Assembly (NCBI GenBank): GCA_023421505.1
Contig: JAEZTJ010000009.1
Coordinates: forward strand, 1-64,000
Direction of reading: 5' to 3'
Origin: Bacillota bacterium
Lineage (GTDB): Bacteria > Bacillota > Clostridia > Lachnospirales > Lachnospiraceae
Length of the DNA stretch: 64,000 nt
The notes beneath the pieces are model-generated. The model ran no database searches. It saw only the letters and a program-made list of their open reading frames with translations, and was not told where the DNA came from. Positions 34,527 to 44,346 of this stretch are shown here, in pieces (the first letter of the stretch is position 1; each line of letters begins with the position of its first letter). Position numbers and translations under genes: made by a program.

Positions 34527-35721
34527 AAATATCGGCTTAAAAATTCTATCCATTCTTCTTGCTGCCCTATTATGGCTTTTAATCACGAATGTAGATGATC
34601 CTATTATGACAAAAGATTTTACTAATGTAGCAGTAGATATTCTACATGCAAATGAAATAGCGTCACTCGGTCAGGTTTATGAAATTATTGAAGGAGCTAA
34701 CATCAATTTTACAGTTGCGGCAAGAAGATCCGTGAGAGATGATCTAAATGCATCTGACTTTCGTGTTACGGCGGATTTAGCAAAATTATCTGATGTAAAT
34801 GCGGTATCAATTGAAATAAAGTGTCCAAGATATGGTGATCAGATATCTATCACAAAGGGACTTAACCAGGTTATGAAGGTTAAGCTGGAGAAGTTAGCAA
34901 AAAAGTCAATCAAAGTGGATGTTTTGCAGAAGGGTAAGCCTGCTAAAGGTTTTTATGTGTATAAAAAGAATACCAATACGATAATTAATGTGTTTGGACC
35001 TGAAAGTAAGATAGAGAAGATAGAACAAATTGCAGTTGAAGTAGATGTAACAGATTATGACGGTCCATCCTTTAGAACGAGTGAAAAGCCGAAAGCATTA
35101 GATGCAGAGGGCAATGAGATTGATGCTTCAAATCTTAAATTCAGCGAAACTTCAATTTCTGCTTGGATTGGTATCTATAAGACGAAAAAAATAAATGTAG
35201 AGATCACTCCAACGGGCAGGCCTGCTGATGGTTATACTATAGCGGATGTTGATTATGAACCGAAAAAGATTGAGATTGCAGCAGAGGATTATCTTCTTAA
35301 TCAAATTGATGATATAACTGTCACTGAGGATATTACAGGGGCTACAAAGGATATTGAGAAGGAGATTAATTTACAGGAGCAATTACCGGAGGGCGTTATC
35401 TTAGTTGGAGAAAGTCCGACGGCAGTTGTTAATGTTAAAATTGAGGAGGCAGAGACAAAGCAAATCTCATATGAGCCGGGAGAATTAGAGGTTAAAAATA
35501 TGCCGTCAAATCTAACTTTGACATACTTGATGACCGGACCTATCATTCTTAATGTTAAAGGACCAGCGAAAGAATTGAAAGATATAACGGAGTATAATTT
35601 AAAACCTTATATTGATATATCTGATTATTCTGCTGGTTTACATACTGTAGACATAAAAGCAGAAACAGGTGGATACTCCTATCTAGCGGGTAATCCCACT
35701 GTAAATATACGATTAGTGTAG
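34507..35721 (+). CDS. cdaR: CdaA regulatory protein CdaR (YbbR domains)
   Basis: A 404-residue protein with one N-terminal membrane anchor (NIGLKILSILLAALLWLLIT) followed by about four YbbR-like repeats outside the membrane. The first contains FTNVAVDILHANE, and repeats centred near 135, 220 and 320 follow. It binds CdaA and tunes its activity. The start overlaps the end of cdaA, so the pair is translationally coupled. The usual third partner, glmM, is absent; an HPr-like gene follows instead. Confidence 0.94.
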   Translation: MKEKLTRNIGLKILSILLAALLWLLITNVDDPIMTKDFTNVAVDILHANEIASLGQVYEIIEGANINFTVAARRSVRDDLNASDFRVTADLAKLSDVNAVSIEIKCPRYGDQISITKGLNQVMKVKLEKLAKKSIKVDVLQKGKPAKGFYVYKKNTNTIINVFGPESKIEKIEQIAVEVDVTDYDGPSFRTSEKPKALDAEGNEIDASNLKFSETSISAWIGIYKTKKINVEITPTGRPADGYTIADVDYEPKKIEIAAEDYLLNQIDDITVTEDITGATKDIEKEINLQEQLPEGVILVGESPTAVVNVKIEEAETKQISYEPGELEVKNMPSNLTLTYLMTGPIILNVKGPAKELKDITEYNLKPYIDISDYSAGLHTVDIKAETGGYSYLAGNPTVNIRLV

Positions 35722-35753
35722 TGATTTTTCTAACCAATGACAGGAGGTATCCT

Positions 35754-36032
35754 ATGGTAAGTAAGAAACTATTCATCAATAATCCTGCAGGATTACATTT
35801 AAGACCAATCAGTGTGCTATGCAATCGTTCGATAGAATTTAAGTCGACAATAACAATTAAAATTGGTGATAAATCTGTTAATGCAAAAAGTGTAATCGGC
35901 GTACTATCAGCGTGTGTAAAACAGGGTGATGAGATAGAGTTAATCTGTGATGGCCCCGATGAGACGGAAGCGATAGAAGTTTTAAGCGGCATGATCGAGG
36001 GTGGTCTTGGAGATGAATATATAAAAAAGTAG
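35754..36032 (+). CDS. HPr-family phosphocarrier protein
   Basis: The ATG at 35754 (MVSKKLFINNPAG) follows GACAGGAGG; an earlier GTG in frame overlaps cdaR and has no ribosome site. The 92-residue product has the active-site loop PAGLHLRP with His15 and Arg17, and the regulatory Ser46 (NAKSVIGVLS). It can therefore be phosphorylated by enzyme I at His15 and by HPr kinase at Ser46. Leu16 replaces the usual Ala. It is either the main PTS HPr or a second copy with a regulatory role. Confidence 0.92.
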   Translation: MVSKKLFINNPAGLHLRPISVLCNRSIEFKSTITIKIGDKSVNAKSVIGVLSACVKQGDEIELICDGPDETEAIEVLSGMIEGGLGDEYIKK

Positions 36033-36492
36033 TTGCGTAAGAAAAACCTGGATGATATAATAGGTCATTAATTTGTATCATAATTATGCAATAATAGACT
36101 TAATAAAACTTTTTATTCATATAGTAATTAATAAAATGAGTAGATGTTCATCAACTGTAAGTTTTGAATACGATTAATAGACTATATAGTTTTGAAATCA
36201 ACTTATTTATAATATAAAGAGAGGATATGATACATTTGGGACTCGTGTAGACAATACGAAGTTATTTATTATTAAGATTTATAGCGTGATTTATCGACTC
36301 CGTAGTTAATATGAAAAATATAATTTATCAATTTATATTTCATTCGTGAAATTATTAAGTAATAGTAAGGTAATTATCAAATTCATAAACTGTAAGTGTT
36401 GATGATCCATTTGATTCAATTGGTATCAAGTGGATAGACAGAATGGTTTTGTAATTACCTGATAAAATCATATTAATTTGGAGGTAAGTCAA
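36033..36492. other. Long leader region upstream of leuA
   Basis: About 460 bp of very AT-rich DNA between the HPr gene and leuA. No gene was recognised. The last 125 bp contain a nested stem structure (separate entry). No T-box consensus was found. Confidence 0.45.
36368..36460 (+). promoter_or_regulatory. Candidate structured leader RNA upstream of leuA
   Basis: AGGTAATTA (36368-36376) pairs perfectly with TAATTACCT (36452-36460). They enclose ATCCATTTGA (36405-36414), paired with TCAAGTGGAT (36426-36435) with one G-T wobble. A 9-bp closing stem around a 10-bp hairpin about 30 bp upstream of the leuA start suggests a cis-acting RNA or a protein-binding leader. It matches no riboswitch class I know. 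Confidence 0.4.
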
Positions 36493-38154
36493 ATGTTAAA
36501 TTATAAGAGATATCAGAGGAATCCCGTTATAGAATTAACGGATAGAAAATGGCCGAATAATCAAATAGAGAAGGCACCTATATGGTGTAGTGTTGATTTA
36601 AGAGATGGTAATCAGGCCTTGATTGAACCTATGGTCGTTGAAGAAAAGGTTGAATTTTTTCAGTTATTGGTGAAGCTGGGTTTTAAGGAAATTGAAGTTG
36701 GATTTCCTTCCGCATCACAGATAGAATTTGATTTTTTAAGACAATTAGTTGATCGCAAATTGATACCGGAGGATGTAACCGTACAGGTTCTTGTACAATG
36801 CAGAGAGCATTTATTAAAAAGAACCTTCGAGGCCTTGGAGGGAGTAAAGAAGGCAGTTGTCCATATTTATAATTCAACCTCTACCTTACAAAGAGATGTA
36901 GTATTCCATATGTCTAGGGAAGAGATTAAGCAGATCGCTATTGAGGGTACAAAACTAGTTAAGGAATATACAAGGGATTTTCCGGGAGAGATTATACTGG
37001 AATATTCCCCAGAAAGCTTTACTGGAACTGAAGTGGAGTATGCACTTGAGGTCTGTACGGCAGTGCAAGAGATTTGGGAGCCAACGCCTGAGAATAAAAT
37101 AATATTTAATCTTCCAGCTACAGTAGAGATGAATACACCGAATGTATATGCCGATCAGATTGAATGGATGAACTGTAATTTTAAAGATAGGGCTTCTATT
37201 ATATTAAGTGTACATCCTCATAACGATCGCGGCACAGGGATAGCGATAACAGAGCTTGCATTACTGGCCGGTGCTGACAGGGTGGAAGGTACATTATTCG
37301 GTAATGGTGAACGAACCGGTAATGTAGATATATTGACCTTAGCATATAATATGTTCTCTCAGGGGATTAATCCGGAATTAGAGATAGATAATATTAATGA
37401 AATAATTGAGGCATATGAACGTCTGTGTAAAATGAAGGTGCATGAACGTCATCCTTATGCAGGAAAATTAGTATTTACTGCATTCTCGGGATCTCATCAG
37501 GATGCAATTAATAAGGGCGTAAAAGCAATGAAGGAGCGTAACAGTGCTTACTGGGCTGTTCCGTATCTTCCAATTGATCCCTCCGATATCGGAAGACAAT
37601 ATGAACCGATTGTTCGAATTAATAGTCAGTCCGGTAAGGGTGGAGTAGCCTTTATCATGGAAAACTATTTTGGTTTCAAGCTGCCTAAGGGAATGCATAA
37701 GGAGTTTGCAGATGTTATTCAATCTTTATCTGAGAAACAGGGTGAGGTTACACCAGATCAGATCATGAATGAATTCAAGATTTGCTATTTAGATAAGAAG
37801 GAACCTTTGCATTTTAAAAAGTGTAAGATTGAGGATATTGCTGAACAAGGGCAGGCAAATACCAGTGCTATTATTGTGTATTCGGATAAAGGCATAGAAA
37901 AAACAATCGAAGCTACTGGAAATGGTCCTCTTGATGCAGCACTTCGTGGTTTACAGAAGGAATTAGGGATACAGATTAAGATTCTTGATTATACCGAGCA
38001 TGCATTGGGCGGAGGAGAAAATGCTCAGGCGGCAGCGTATATTCATATGCTTGATATTCCGAGCGGGAAGACAACATTTGGTGTTGGAATAAGTTCCAAT
38101 ATAACCAGAGCCTCCATCAGAGCTATCTTTAGTGCATTGAATCGTTTAAAATAA
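36493..38154 (+). CDS. leuA: 2-isopropylmalate synthase
   Basis: The ATG at 36493 (MLNYKRYQRNPV) follows TTGGAGG; 553 residues. It condenses acetyl-CoA with alpha-ketoisovalerate, the first step of leucine synthesis, and competes with PanB for the same keto acid. The catalytic TIM barrel shows WCSVDLRDGNQAL (metal Asp and Arg) and the HPHNDRGTG metal motif. The C-terminal ~130 residues form the LeuA regulatory domain for leucine feedback. The sequence style (RYQRNPVIELTDRKWPNN) is that of the longer, yeast-like IPMS subgroup found in clostridia and actinobacteria. It stands alone, not in a leu operon. Confidence 0.96.
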   Translation: MLNYKRYQRNPVIELTDRKWPNNQIEKAPIWCSVDLRDGNQALIEPMVVEEKVEFFQLLVKLGFKEIEVGFPSASQIEFDFLRQLVDRKLIPEDVTVQVLVQCREHLLKRTFEALEGVKKAVVHIYNSTSTLQRDVVFHMSREEIKQIAIEGTKLVKEYTRDFPGEIILEYSPESFTGTEVEYALEVCTAVQEIWEPTPENKIIFNLPATVEMNTPNVYADQIEWMNCNFKDRASIILSVHPHNDRGTGIAITELALLAGADRVEGTLFGNGERTGNVDILTLAYNMFSQGINPELEIDNINEIIEAYERLCKMKVHERHPYAGKLVFTAFSGSHQDAINKGVKAMKERNSAYWAVPYLPIDPSDIGRQYEPIVRINSQSGKGGVAFIMENYFGFKLPKGMHKEFADVIQSLSEKQGEVTPDQIMNEFKICYLDKKEPLHFKKCKIEDIAEQGQANTSAIIVYSDKGIEKTIEATGNGPLDAALRGLQKELGIQIKILDYTEHALGGGENAQAAAYIHMLDIPSGKTTFGVGISSNITRASIRAIFSALNRLK

Positions 38155-38165
38155 AGTTGGATTTA

Positions 38166-38206
38166 GACTGCTGTTAATTTACTTAAATTTAACAGCAGTC
38201 TATTCA
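38166..38206 (+). terminator. Terminator of leuA
   Basis: GACTGCTGTTAA pairs with TTAACAGCAGTC around a short loop, followed by TATTCAT. The stem is strong and the T-run weak. Confidence 0.72.
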
Positions 38207-38645
38207 TATGCTAAATCCTAAATCTGTTGTTAAATCCTAAATCTGTCTATAATATAAATGATAATATAAATATAAGCATTTCAGCAAGTATGATACAAAC
38301 ACAAATATAAGTATAAATATAATCATATATACAAGCATTCATCCTAGACAATTCAATAATTGGCTATTGTTGACTTATGTAGGGCAGGATGATATAATCA
38401 GTCTGAATATCGGGTGATGCCATTACCATATATAAAGATTTACTTAAGCAGGAAGGTTAAAAGTAGAATAAGCCTTTCTTTTTACTTTCTGCTTTCATGA
38501 CTTAAGATATGGGTATAAAATTTAGGAATCATAATTTTTTATACTGTATTTGCATATGATAAAGGATAAAATGAACAATATATCCTATTAAGTAAAAAAA
38601 TTGATTATTAGCTATAATTATAGCTTAAGTGAATGGACGGCTATA
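38207..38645. other. AT-rich intergenic region before the teichoic acid locus
   Basis: Contains a tandem pair of TAAATCCTAAATCTGT (about 38212 and 38231) and a run of ATAAATATAAGC-like AT repeats to about 38340. No gene was seen. Confidence 0.45.
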
Positions 38646-38673
38646 TTGTTGGCGGGTGTCTCTTTGATATAAT
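38646..38673 (+). promoter_or_regulatory. Promoter of the teichoic acid locus
   Basis: TTGTTG (38646-38651), a 16-bp spacer, and TATAAT (38668-38673), with an extended -10 TG at 38665-38666. The start codon is 70 bp downstream. Confidence 0.65.
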
Positions 38674-38743
38674 AAAACAAGCTTGAAGCAGACGTATAAT
38701 ATATGTTATTCAACTTGAAGCTATTGAAAGGAATCTAAACAAA

Positions 38744-41137
38744 ATGAAGGTAAGTATTATTATTCCATTTCACAAAGGCCTATCTTTTCTGGAGGACTGT
38801 TTGCAGAGCCTTGTTGAGCAGACTTATAAGGATTTTGAAGTTATACTTGTTTGTGACCATGTGGAAGAAGACGTAGCTGCGTTTATTCAATCTTATCAGT
38901 CATTATTAACATTAAAGGTATACCATCTGGATGAAAGAACCGGCGTTGCTGCAGCCAGAAATCAAGGTTTAGCTGTTGCCTCCGGAGAATATATTTTCTT
39001 TTTGGATAGCGACGACTATTTAAATGCTGATGCCATAGAATTATTGGTATTGACTGCTGATAATAACGGAGCACAAGTTGTATATGGAAAGAAAACCTGG
39101 ACTTGGTTCAGAAGAAGTCTTTTTTTAAGAAATCTTTATCAAGATGATGAAGAATCAGAAGAGGATGAGGAAGATGATGAGGAATCGGAAGAAGACAAGT
39201 CCGGTGATTCAGAGCAAAGTAGTGATGAGAATGGCGGAAAGTCTGAGAAGGATACCTCTATCTATGAAGAGCAGACAGATGAGCCAGATGAAGAGTTAGG
39301 TATTAATAATACAACTGGAATAATAGATCAAAATTTAACTGAAGAAGAGCTTAGGGCTCTGGAGCAGGAAAATATACGTAAGAAGCAGAGAGCAGCTTAT
39401 TATGAACTGGTAACCAGAAGAAAAAGTGTTAGAAGCATTACAGTGCTTCATGTATTAATAAAACGTTCCTTAATTATGCAGAATAATATACGCTTTAACG
39501 AGGATATTATTTTTCTTTCTGATTACCCATTTTTGCTGCAGGTATTAGAGGCAGCAACTCGTTTTGAGAGAAACATGGAAGCAGTTTATGTTAAGAGGAA
39601 TCATAATGATTCTATTAATATGCCATCCCTTAGCCAGCGAAAGGGCAGTAAAAGCTTTGAAAGGTATATACAAGCCTATCAATATGCGAAAGGCTTATTG
39701 GCATCAGATGGTGATTTAAGAACGCGTTTAGATAGAAAAATTATCAATTATTGTATTAGGTACTTTGCACCCAAAATTAAAAGAAGCAATAAAAAGGCAG
39801 ATATTGTTCAGAAATTTGATGTAATTCATAATTTAATATCACAAATGGATAAAGAGCTACTTTCTTCCTATAAGAAATATAAACGTAGAATGATTCATGC
39901 TTTTTATATTGGAGATTTTAAAAAAGCTAAGCGTATTGTAACAAATCACCTGGCATGGAAGAAATTAAAAAAGCTTCTTAAAAACAAGAAGGAACTTCCC
40001 AAATTCTTATATCGCAAATTCTTCTTAAAGCAGTCCTTAAAAGAAAATTGGGTATTTTGTGAAAGCTTCTTTGGAAAAAATTATTCCGACAGTCCTAAGT
40101 ATGTTTATGAATATCTACAGAAGAATTATCCCGGTAAATATAGATTTATCTGGGTTATCGATAAGAAAGACACTAAAATACCATATAAGCATACAAAGGT
40201 AAAGCGTTTTAGCTTGCGTTATTTATACTATCTTGCTCGCTGTAAATATTATATATTTAACAGCAGACAGCCTGTATGGATTAAAAAGCGTAAAGGTAAT
40301 GTATTTTTGCAGACCTGGCATGGAACACCACTTAAAAAACTGGTATTTGATCTAGAGGATATTAATTCTGCTACCCCTCGTTACAAAAAGCAGACTTACA
40401 AGCAATCGAGATCTTGGGATTATCTTATCGCTGCTAACCAGTTTTCCAGCGATATTTTCCACAGATGCTTTATGTATAATAAAGTCATGTTAGAGACAGG
40501 GTACCCTAGAAATGATATCATGCACTGGGATAATAAAGATGAGATTGCAGCCACTCTAAAAGAAAAGCTGGGTATACCAAAAGGCAAGAAGACAATTCTT
40601 TATGCTCCCACCTGGAGAGATGACGAGTATTATACAAAGGGTCAATATAAATTCTCGTTAAAGCTTGATCTACAGCTGATGAAAGAGAGAATGGGCAACG
40701 AATATGTGGTTCTTCTTCGGACGCATTATTTCATAGCAGATTCCCTTGATGTAACCGGATTGGAAGGCTTTGCATTCAATTTTAGTAAATATGATGATAT
40801 TTCAGAATTGTATCTGATTTCAGATTATCTGATTACAGATTACTCCTCTGTATTCTTTGATTATGCTAATTTAAGAAGGCCGATGTTTTTCTATATGTAT
40901 GATCTCGAAAAATATCGTGACGTACTGCGTGGTTTTTATATTGATATTGAGGAAGAATTGCCTGGGCCTATCTTGTTAACGACACAGGAGTTAATTGATT
41001 CAATTAAAAATATAGATAAGCTGTTGCCACAGTATCAAAAGAAATATGATGCTTTTTATGAAAAATTCTGCTCCTGGGAGGATGGACAAGCATCCCGTAA
41101 GGTAGCAAATGAAGTATTCGGTTTAGAGGGAAAATAA
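38744..41137 (+). CDS. GT2 glycosyltransferase fused to CDP-glycerol glycerophosphotransferase
   Basis: A 797-residue two-enzyme protein. An N-terminal family 2 glycosyltransferase opens with IIIPFHKGLSFLEDCLQSL and has the metal-binding FFLDSDDY near 85-92. A very acidic insert (about 128-175, rich in E, D and S) interrupts it. The C-terminal part (about 425-795) is a TagB/TagF-type transferase. Its motifs are FLQTWHGTPLKKL (catalytic His), LYAPTWRDDEYY, LLRTHYF and LITDYSSVFFDY. It would add a sugar and polymerise or prime glycerol phosphate from CDP-glycerol on the teichoic acid linkage, at the inner membrane face. AAAGGAATC precedes the ATG. It is the first gene of the tag-like operon. 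Confidence 0.9.
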   Translation: MKVSIIIPFHKGLSFLEDCLQSLVEQTYKDFEVILVCDHVEEDVAAFIQSYQSLLTLKVYHLDERTGVAAARNQGLAVASGEYIFFLDSDDYLNADAIELLVLTADNNGAQVVYGKKTWTWFRRSLFLRNLYQDDEESEEDEEDDEESEEDKSGDSEQSSDENGGKSEKDTSIYEEQTDEPDEELGINNTTGIIDQNLTEEELRALEQENIRKKQRAAYYELVTRRKSVRSITVLHVLIKRSLIMQNNIRFNEDIIFLSDYPFLLQVLEAATRFERNMEAVYVKRNHNDSINMPSLSQRKGSKSFERYIQAYQYAKGLLASDGDLRTRLDRKIINYCIRYFAPKIKRSNKKADIVQKFDVIHNLISQMDKELLSSYKKYKRRMIHAFYIGDFKKAKRIVTNHLAWKKLKKLLKNKKELPKFLYRKFFLKQSLKENWVFCESFFGKNYSDSPKYVYEYLQKNYPGKYRFIWVIDKKDTKIPYKHTKVKRFSLRYLYYLARCKYYIFNSRQPVWIKKRKGNVFLQTWHGTPLKKLVFDLEDINSATPRYKKQTYKQSRSWDYLIAANQFSSDIFHRCFMYNKVMLETGYPRNDIMHWDNKDEIAATLKEKLGIPKGKKTILYAPTWRDDEYYTKGQYKFSLKLDLQLMKERMGNEYVVLLRTHYFIADSLDVTGLEGFAFNFSKYDDISELYLISDYLITDYSSVFFDYANLRRPMFFYMYDLEKYRDVLRGFYIDIEEELPGPILLTTQELIDSIKNIDKLLPQYQKKYDAFYEKFCSWEDGQASRKVANEVFGLEGK

Positions 41138-41917
41138 ATGAGACAAAACATTCGAAATTTTACGAAGTATCGATATTTACTAACAGAATTAATCAAAAAG
41201 GATATTAAATTAAAATATAGAAAGTCCTATCTGGGCATTTTATGGACACTTTTGGAGCCACTTATGACCATGTTGGTCCTTTCCGTTGTTTTTTCAAAAC
41301 TACGCGGCAGGAGCGACCAAAACTTTCCAATCTATATTTTGTCAGGACGATTAATCTATTCCTGCTTTGCCAATGCGACAAAGTCAGCGATGAAATCAAT
41401 CCGACTTCATGGGCAAATGATTAAAAAGGTCTATGTTCCGAAATACATGTACCCCTTCTCTACAGTACTTGCCCAATATTTTACCTTTTTGATATCATTA
41501 GTCGTTTTGGTTGCAGTATCAGCTATATTAAAGGTAAAGCCAACCTATCATATACTGGAAGCTATATTCCCATTATTTATTCTGATTGTAATGATAATCG
41601 GTATAGGCTTAATCCTTGCAACCTTGGCAGTGTTTTTCAGAGATTTGGAATACTTATGGGGAATTGTACTGATGATTATTATGTATTGCTCTGCAATCTT
41701 TTACGAACCTTCAAGTGTTATTAAAAACGGATATGAATGGATTCTTCAGTATAACCCGCTGTATGCAATTATCTTGAACTTTCGGAATGCCGTATTATTT
41801 GGTATAGGGCCTGATTTGTGGGCATTAGCATATTCCATGATATTTAGTCTGGTTACATTGGCCGTTGGAATTGGTTTGTTTTATAAAAACCAAGATAAGT
41901 TTATACTTAATTTGTAG
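41138..41917 (+). CDS. tagG: ABC-2 type teichoic acid/polysaccharide exporter permease (TagG-like)
   Basis: A 259-residue membrane protein with six hydrophobic segments and the ABC-2 pattern (LKYRKSYLGILWTLLEPLM; AIFPLFILIVMIIGIGLILA; YNPLYAIILNFRNAVLFG). It starts right after the upstream stop codon. With the ATPase encoded 9 bp downstream it would export completed undecaprenyl-linked teichoic acid or capsule polymer. The family also serves O-antigen export; the neighbouring TagD and TagF-like genes favour teichoic acid. Confidence 0.93.
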   Translation: MRQNIRNFTKYRYLLTELIKKDIKLKYRKSYLGILWTLLEPLMTMLVLSVVFSKLRGRSDQNFPIYILSGRLIYSCFANATKSAMKSIRLHGQMIKKVYVPKYMYPFSTVLAQYFTFLISLVVLVAVSAILKVKPTYHILEAIFPLFILIVMIIGIGLILATLAVFFRDLEYLWGIVLMIIMYCSAIFYEPSSVIKNGYEWILQYNPLYAIILNFRNAVLFGIGPDLWALAYSMIFSLVTLAVGIGLFYKNQDKFILNL

Positions 41918-41926
41918 GAGGAAGTA

Positions 41927-42667
41927 ATGGCTAATTATGCAGTAAAAGTGGATAATGTCGGAATGAAATTCCGTATGAGTAAAGAAAAAGTGGATAACTT
42001 AAAGGAATATGTGATAAAGAAAGTAACAAATCGCGTGAAGTATAAGGAATTCTGGGCGCTGAAGGATGTTAGCTTTACGGTAGAAAAGGGTGATCATCTT
42101 GCAATAATTGGTTTTAATGGTGCCGGAAAAAGTACACTCCTGAAAATAATTGCAGGAGTGCTCAAGCCTACGCAGGGCAGTATAACTACGAATGGTCGTA
42201 TTGTGCCTCTGTTGGAGCTGGGTGCTGGATTTGATGCACAATATACAGGTGCTGAAAATATTTTTTTATATGGAGCAGTGCTTGGTTACACCAGGGAATT
42301 TATTAAGGAAAAGTTTGATGAAATTGTTGCATTTTCAGAACTGGGAGATTTTATTAACGTACCGGTAAAAAATTATTCCTCGGGAATGAAATCTAGACTA
42401 GGTTTTTCCATCGCTACGGTTGTTGAGCCGGATATTCTAATACTCGATGAGGTCTTCGCAGTAGGGGATGCAAAGTTTAGAAAAAAGAGTGAAAAACGAA
42501 TTAAATCCCTGTTTAAGGATGGGGTAACGGTTTTGTTTGTATCCCATAACATGGAGCAGATAAAAAATGTATGTGATAAAGCAATTCTACTGGAACAGGG
42601 TAAGCTCATCGCACAGGGAGATGTAGAAGAGGTATGTAATATATATACGGAAAAGCTGGATAGTTAA
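41927..42667 (+). CDS. tagH: Teichoic acid ABC exporter ATPase (TagH-like)
   Basis: A 246-residue ATPase with AGGAGGAAGTA before the ATG. Walker A is GFNGAGKSTL, and Walker B with catalytic Glu is ILILDEVFAVGD. The signature is the degenerate SSGMKSRL typical of TagH/Wzt/RfbE exporters. The C-terminal sugar-recognition extension of Wzt is absent. It powers the permease at 41138. Confidence 0.94.
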   Translation: MANYAVKVDNVGMKFRMSKEKVDNLKEYVIKKVTNRVKYKEFWALKDVSFTVEKGDHLAIIGFNGAGKSTLLKIIAGVLKPTQGSITTNGRIVPLLELGAGFDAQYTGAENIFLYGAVLGYTREFIKEKFDEIVAFSELGDFINVPVKNYSSGMKSRLGFSIATVVEPDILILDEVFAVGDAKFRKKSEKRIKSLFKDGVTVLFVSHNMEQIKNVCDKAILLEQGKLIAQGDVEEVCNIYTEKLDS

Positions 42668-42726
42668 GAATTTGTACAAATGAAAAATATTATGTTATTT
42701 AATAGAAGAAAAGGAGTGAAGTATTA

Positions 42727-43125
42727 ATGAAAAAGGTAATTACTTATGGAACATTTGATTTACTTCATGTTGGTCATATTAATATATTAAGGAGAGCAAA
42801 GGAATTAGGTGATTATTTAATCGTAGTACTTTCCTCCGATGAATTTAATGCCATAAAAAATAAAAAGGCTTATTATCCATACGAAGACCGCAAGAAAATA
42901 TTAGAAGCGATTAAATATGTTGATGAAGTGCTTCCCGAGTACACTTGGGAGCAGAAGATAGATGATGTTGTGAATAATAAAGTGGATGTATTCGTCATGG
43001 GGGATGATTGGACGGGTAAATTCGATTTTCTGAAGGAGTATTGTGAAGTGGTCTATTTAGGCCGAACAGAGGGAATATCCACAACAAAAATTAAGAATGA
43101 TTTAATGCTAAAGGATCAAAAATAA
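42727..43125 (+). CDS. tagD: Glycerol-3-phosphate cytidylyltransferase
   Basis: A 132-residue enzyme making CDP-glycerol from CTP and glycerol-3-phosphate, the donor for the surrounding glycerophosphotransferases. The nucleotidyltransferase motifs are textbook: TYGTFDLLHVGHINILRRAK (HxGH) and EGISTTKIKNDL (the ISTT motif). Length equals Bacillus TagD. GGAGTGAAGT precedes the ATG. This gene gives the strongest evidence that the locus makes a glycerol-phosphate polymer. Confidence 0.97.
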   Translation: MKKVITYGTFDLLHVGHINILRRAKELGDYLIVVLSSDEFNAIKNKKAYYPYEDRKKILEAIKYVDEVLPEYTWEQKIDDVVNNKVDVFVMGDDWTGKFDFLKEYCEVVYLGRTEGISTTKIKNDLMLKDQK

Positions 43126-43150
43126 AGACTCCTTAAAAAGGCTGTATAAA

Positions 43151-44344
43151 ATGGTGAATATAAGAAAAATATTGAAAAAAGGAAGGAAGCTTCCGGCACT
43201 TTTATTATATCGTTTTTGCGTCATGACTTTCGGAGTGGATAAAAAAATTGTCCTGTTCGAAAGTAATCTTGGTAGAAATTATTCCGGAAATCCAAGATTT
43301 ATCTACGAAAATATGGTGGCTAGAGGATTAGATCACAAGTATCAATGCTATTTTATCGTGGAAGATCTTGGAATTGATATACCGGGTAAGATACGAAAAA
43401 TAAAGAGAAAAAGCTTAATTTATTTTATAGTGTTTGCAAAGGCCGGGTTCTGGGTTAGTGATACCAGAATGCCCGGTTATTTAATAAAGCGAAAAAAAAC
43501 AATATATATACAAACCTGGCATGGGACTCCGCTGAAAAGACTCGCACTTGACATGTTTGACGTCAAGATGGAGGGTGAAACAAGTCTTGAGGATTATAAA
43601 AAGGAATTTGTTAAAAATGTACAGACCTGGGATTATTTGATATCACAGAACACTTATTCCTCTAAGATATTTCGCAGGGCGTTTGCTTTTGATAAAAATA
43701 TTCTAGAGATAGGATATCCTAGAAATGATATTTTAATAAATAGGAATAATATAAACGAAATATTAGGAATTAAGAAGCACCTAGGATTACCGAATAATAA
43801 AAAAATTATCCTTTATGCACCAACTTGGAGAGATAATCAGTATTATGGTTGTAATGGCTACCGGTTTACAGTACCTATAGATTTTGACTATATGAAAGAA
43901 AAATTATCGGATGACTATATTATCATAATTAAAGCACATTATCTTGTCAGCGAGCAGCTTGAGATTAGCCGGTATCGGAATTTTATCTACCAGTTTGGTG
44001 CTGATTATGATATTTCTGAGCTGTATTTGGTTTCAGATTATTTGGTAACAGATTATTCCTCTGTTATGTTTGATTATAGTTTATTAAAAAGACCTATATT
44101 ATTTTATGCATATGATTTGGAATATTATAAAAATGATCTTAGGGGCTTTTACTTTGACTTAAGCTTAGAGGCTCCCGGACCAGTTGTTGTAACAACGAAG
44201 CAGCTGGCAGCAGAAATACTTAACTATAGCTATGAAAAATATAAGTCGAAATACGAAGCATTTATATTAAAATATAATCATGCAGATAACGGTCAGGCTT
44301 CAAAAAAGGTAGTAGATTTAATTGTTTCTCATGGAGGGGCATAA
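43151..44344 (+). CDS. CDP-glycerol glycerophosphotransferase (TagB/TagF-like)
   Basis: A 397-residue transferase with the complete family pattern. FESNLGRNYSGNPRFIYENM begins the donor-independent lobe. IYIQTWHGTPLKRLALDM holds the catalytic His, followed by LYAPTWRDNQYY, IIKAHYL and LVTDYSSVMFDY. It has the length of TagB-type primases rather than the longer TagF polymerase, but the two cannot be separated by eye. It lies between tagD and a second, similar gene 3 bp downstream. It acts at the membrane on lipid-linked acceptors. Confidence 0.9.
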   Translation: MVNIRKILKKGRKLPALLLYRFCVMTFGVDKKIVLFESNLGRNYSGNPRFIYENMVARGLDHKYQCYFIVEDLGIDIPGKIRKIKRKSLIYFIVFAKAGFWVSDTRMPGYLIKRKKTIYIQTWHGTPLKRLALDMFDVKMEGETSLEDYKKEFVKNVQTWDYLISQNTYSSKIFRRAFAFDKNILEIGYPRNDILINRNNINEILGIKKHLGLPNNKKIILYAPTWRDNQYYGCNGYRFTVPIDFDYMKEKLSDDYIIIIKAHYLVSEQLEISRYRNFIYQFGADYDISELYLVSDYLVTDYSSVMFDYSLLKRPILFYAYDLEYYKNDLRGFYFDLSLEAPGPVVVTTKQLAAEILNYSYEKYKSKYEAFILKYNHADNGQASKKVVDLIVSHGGA

Positions 44345-44346
44345 AG

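Noticed and set aside
36033..36492. T-box leucine riboswitch before leuA
   Set aside because: The conserved T-box sequence (AGGGTGGNACCGCG) and a terminator/antiterminator pair are absent.
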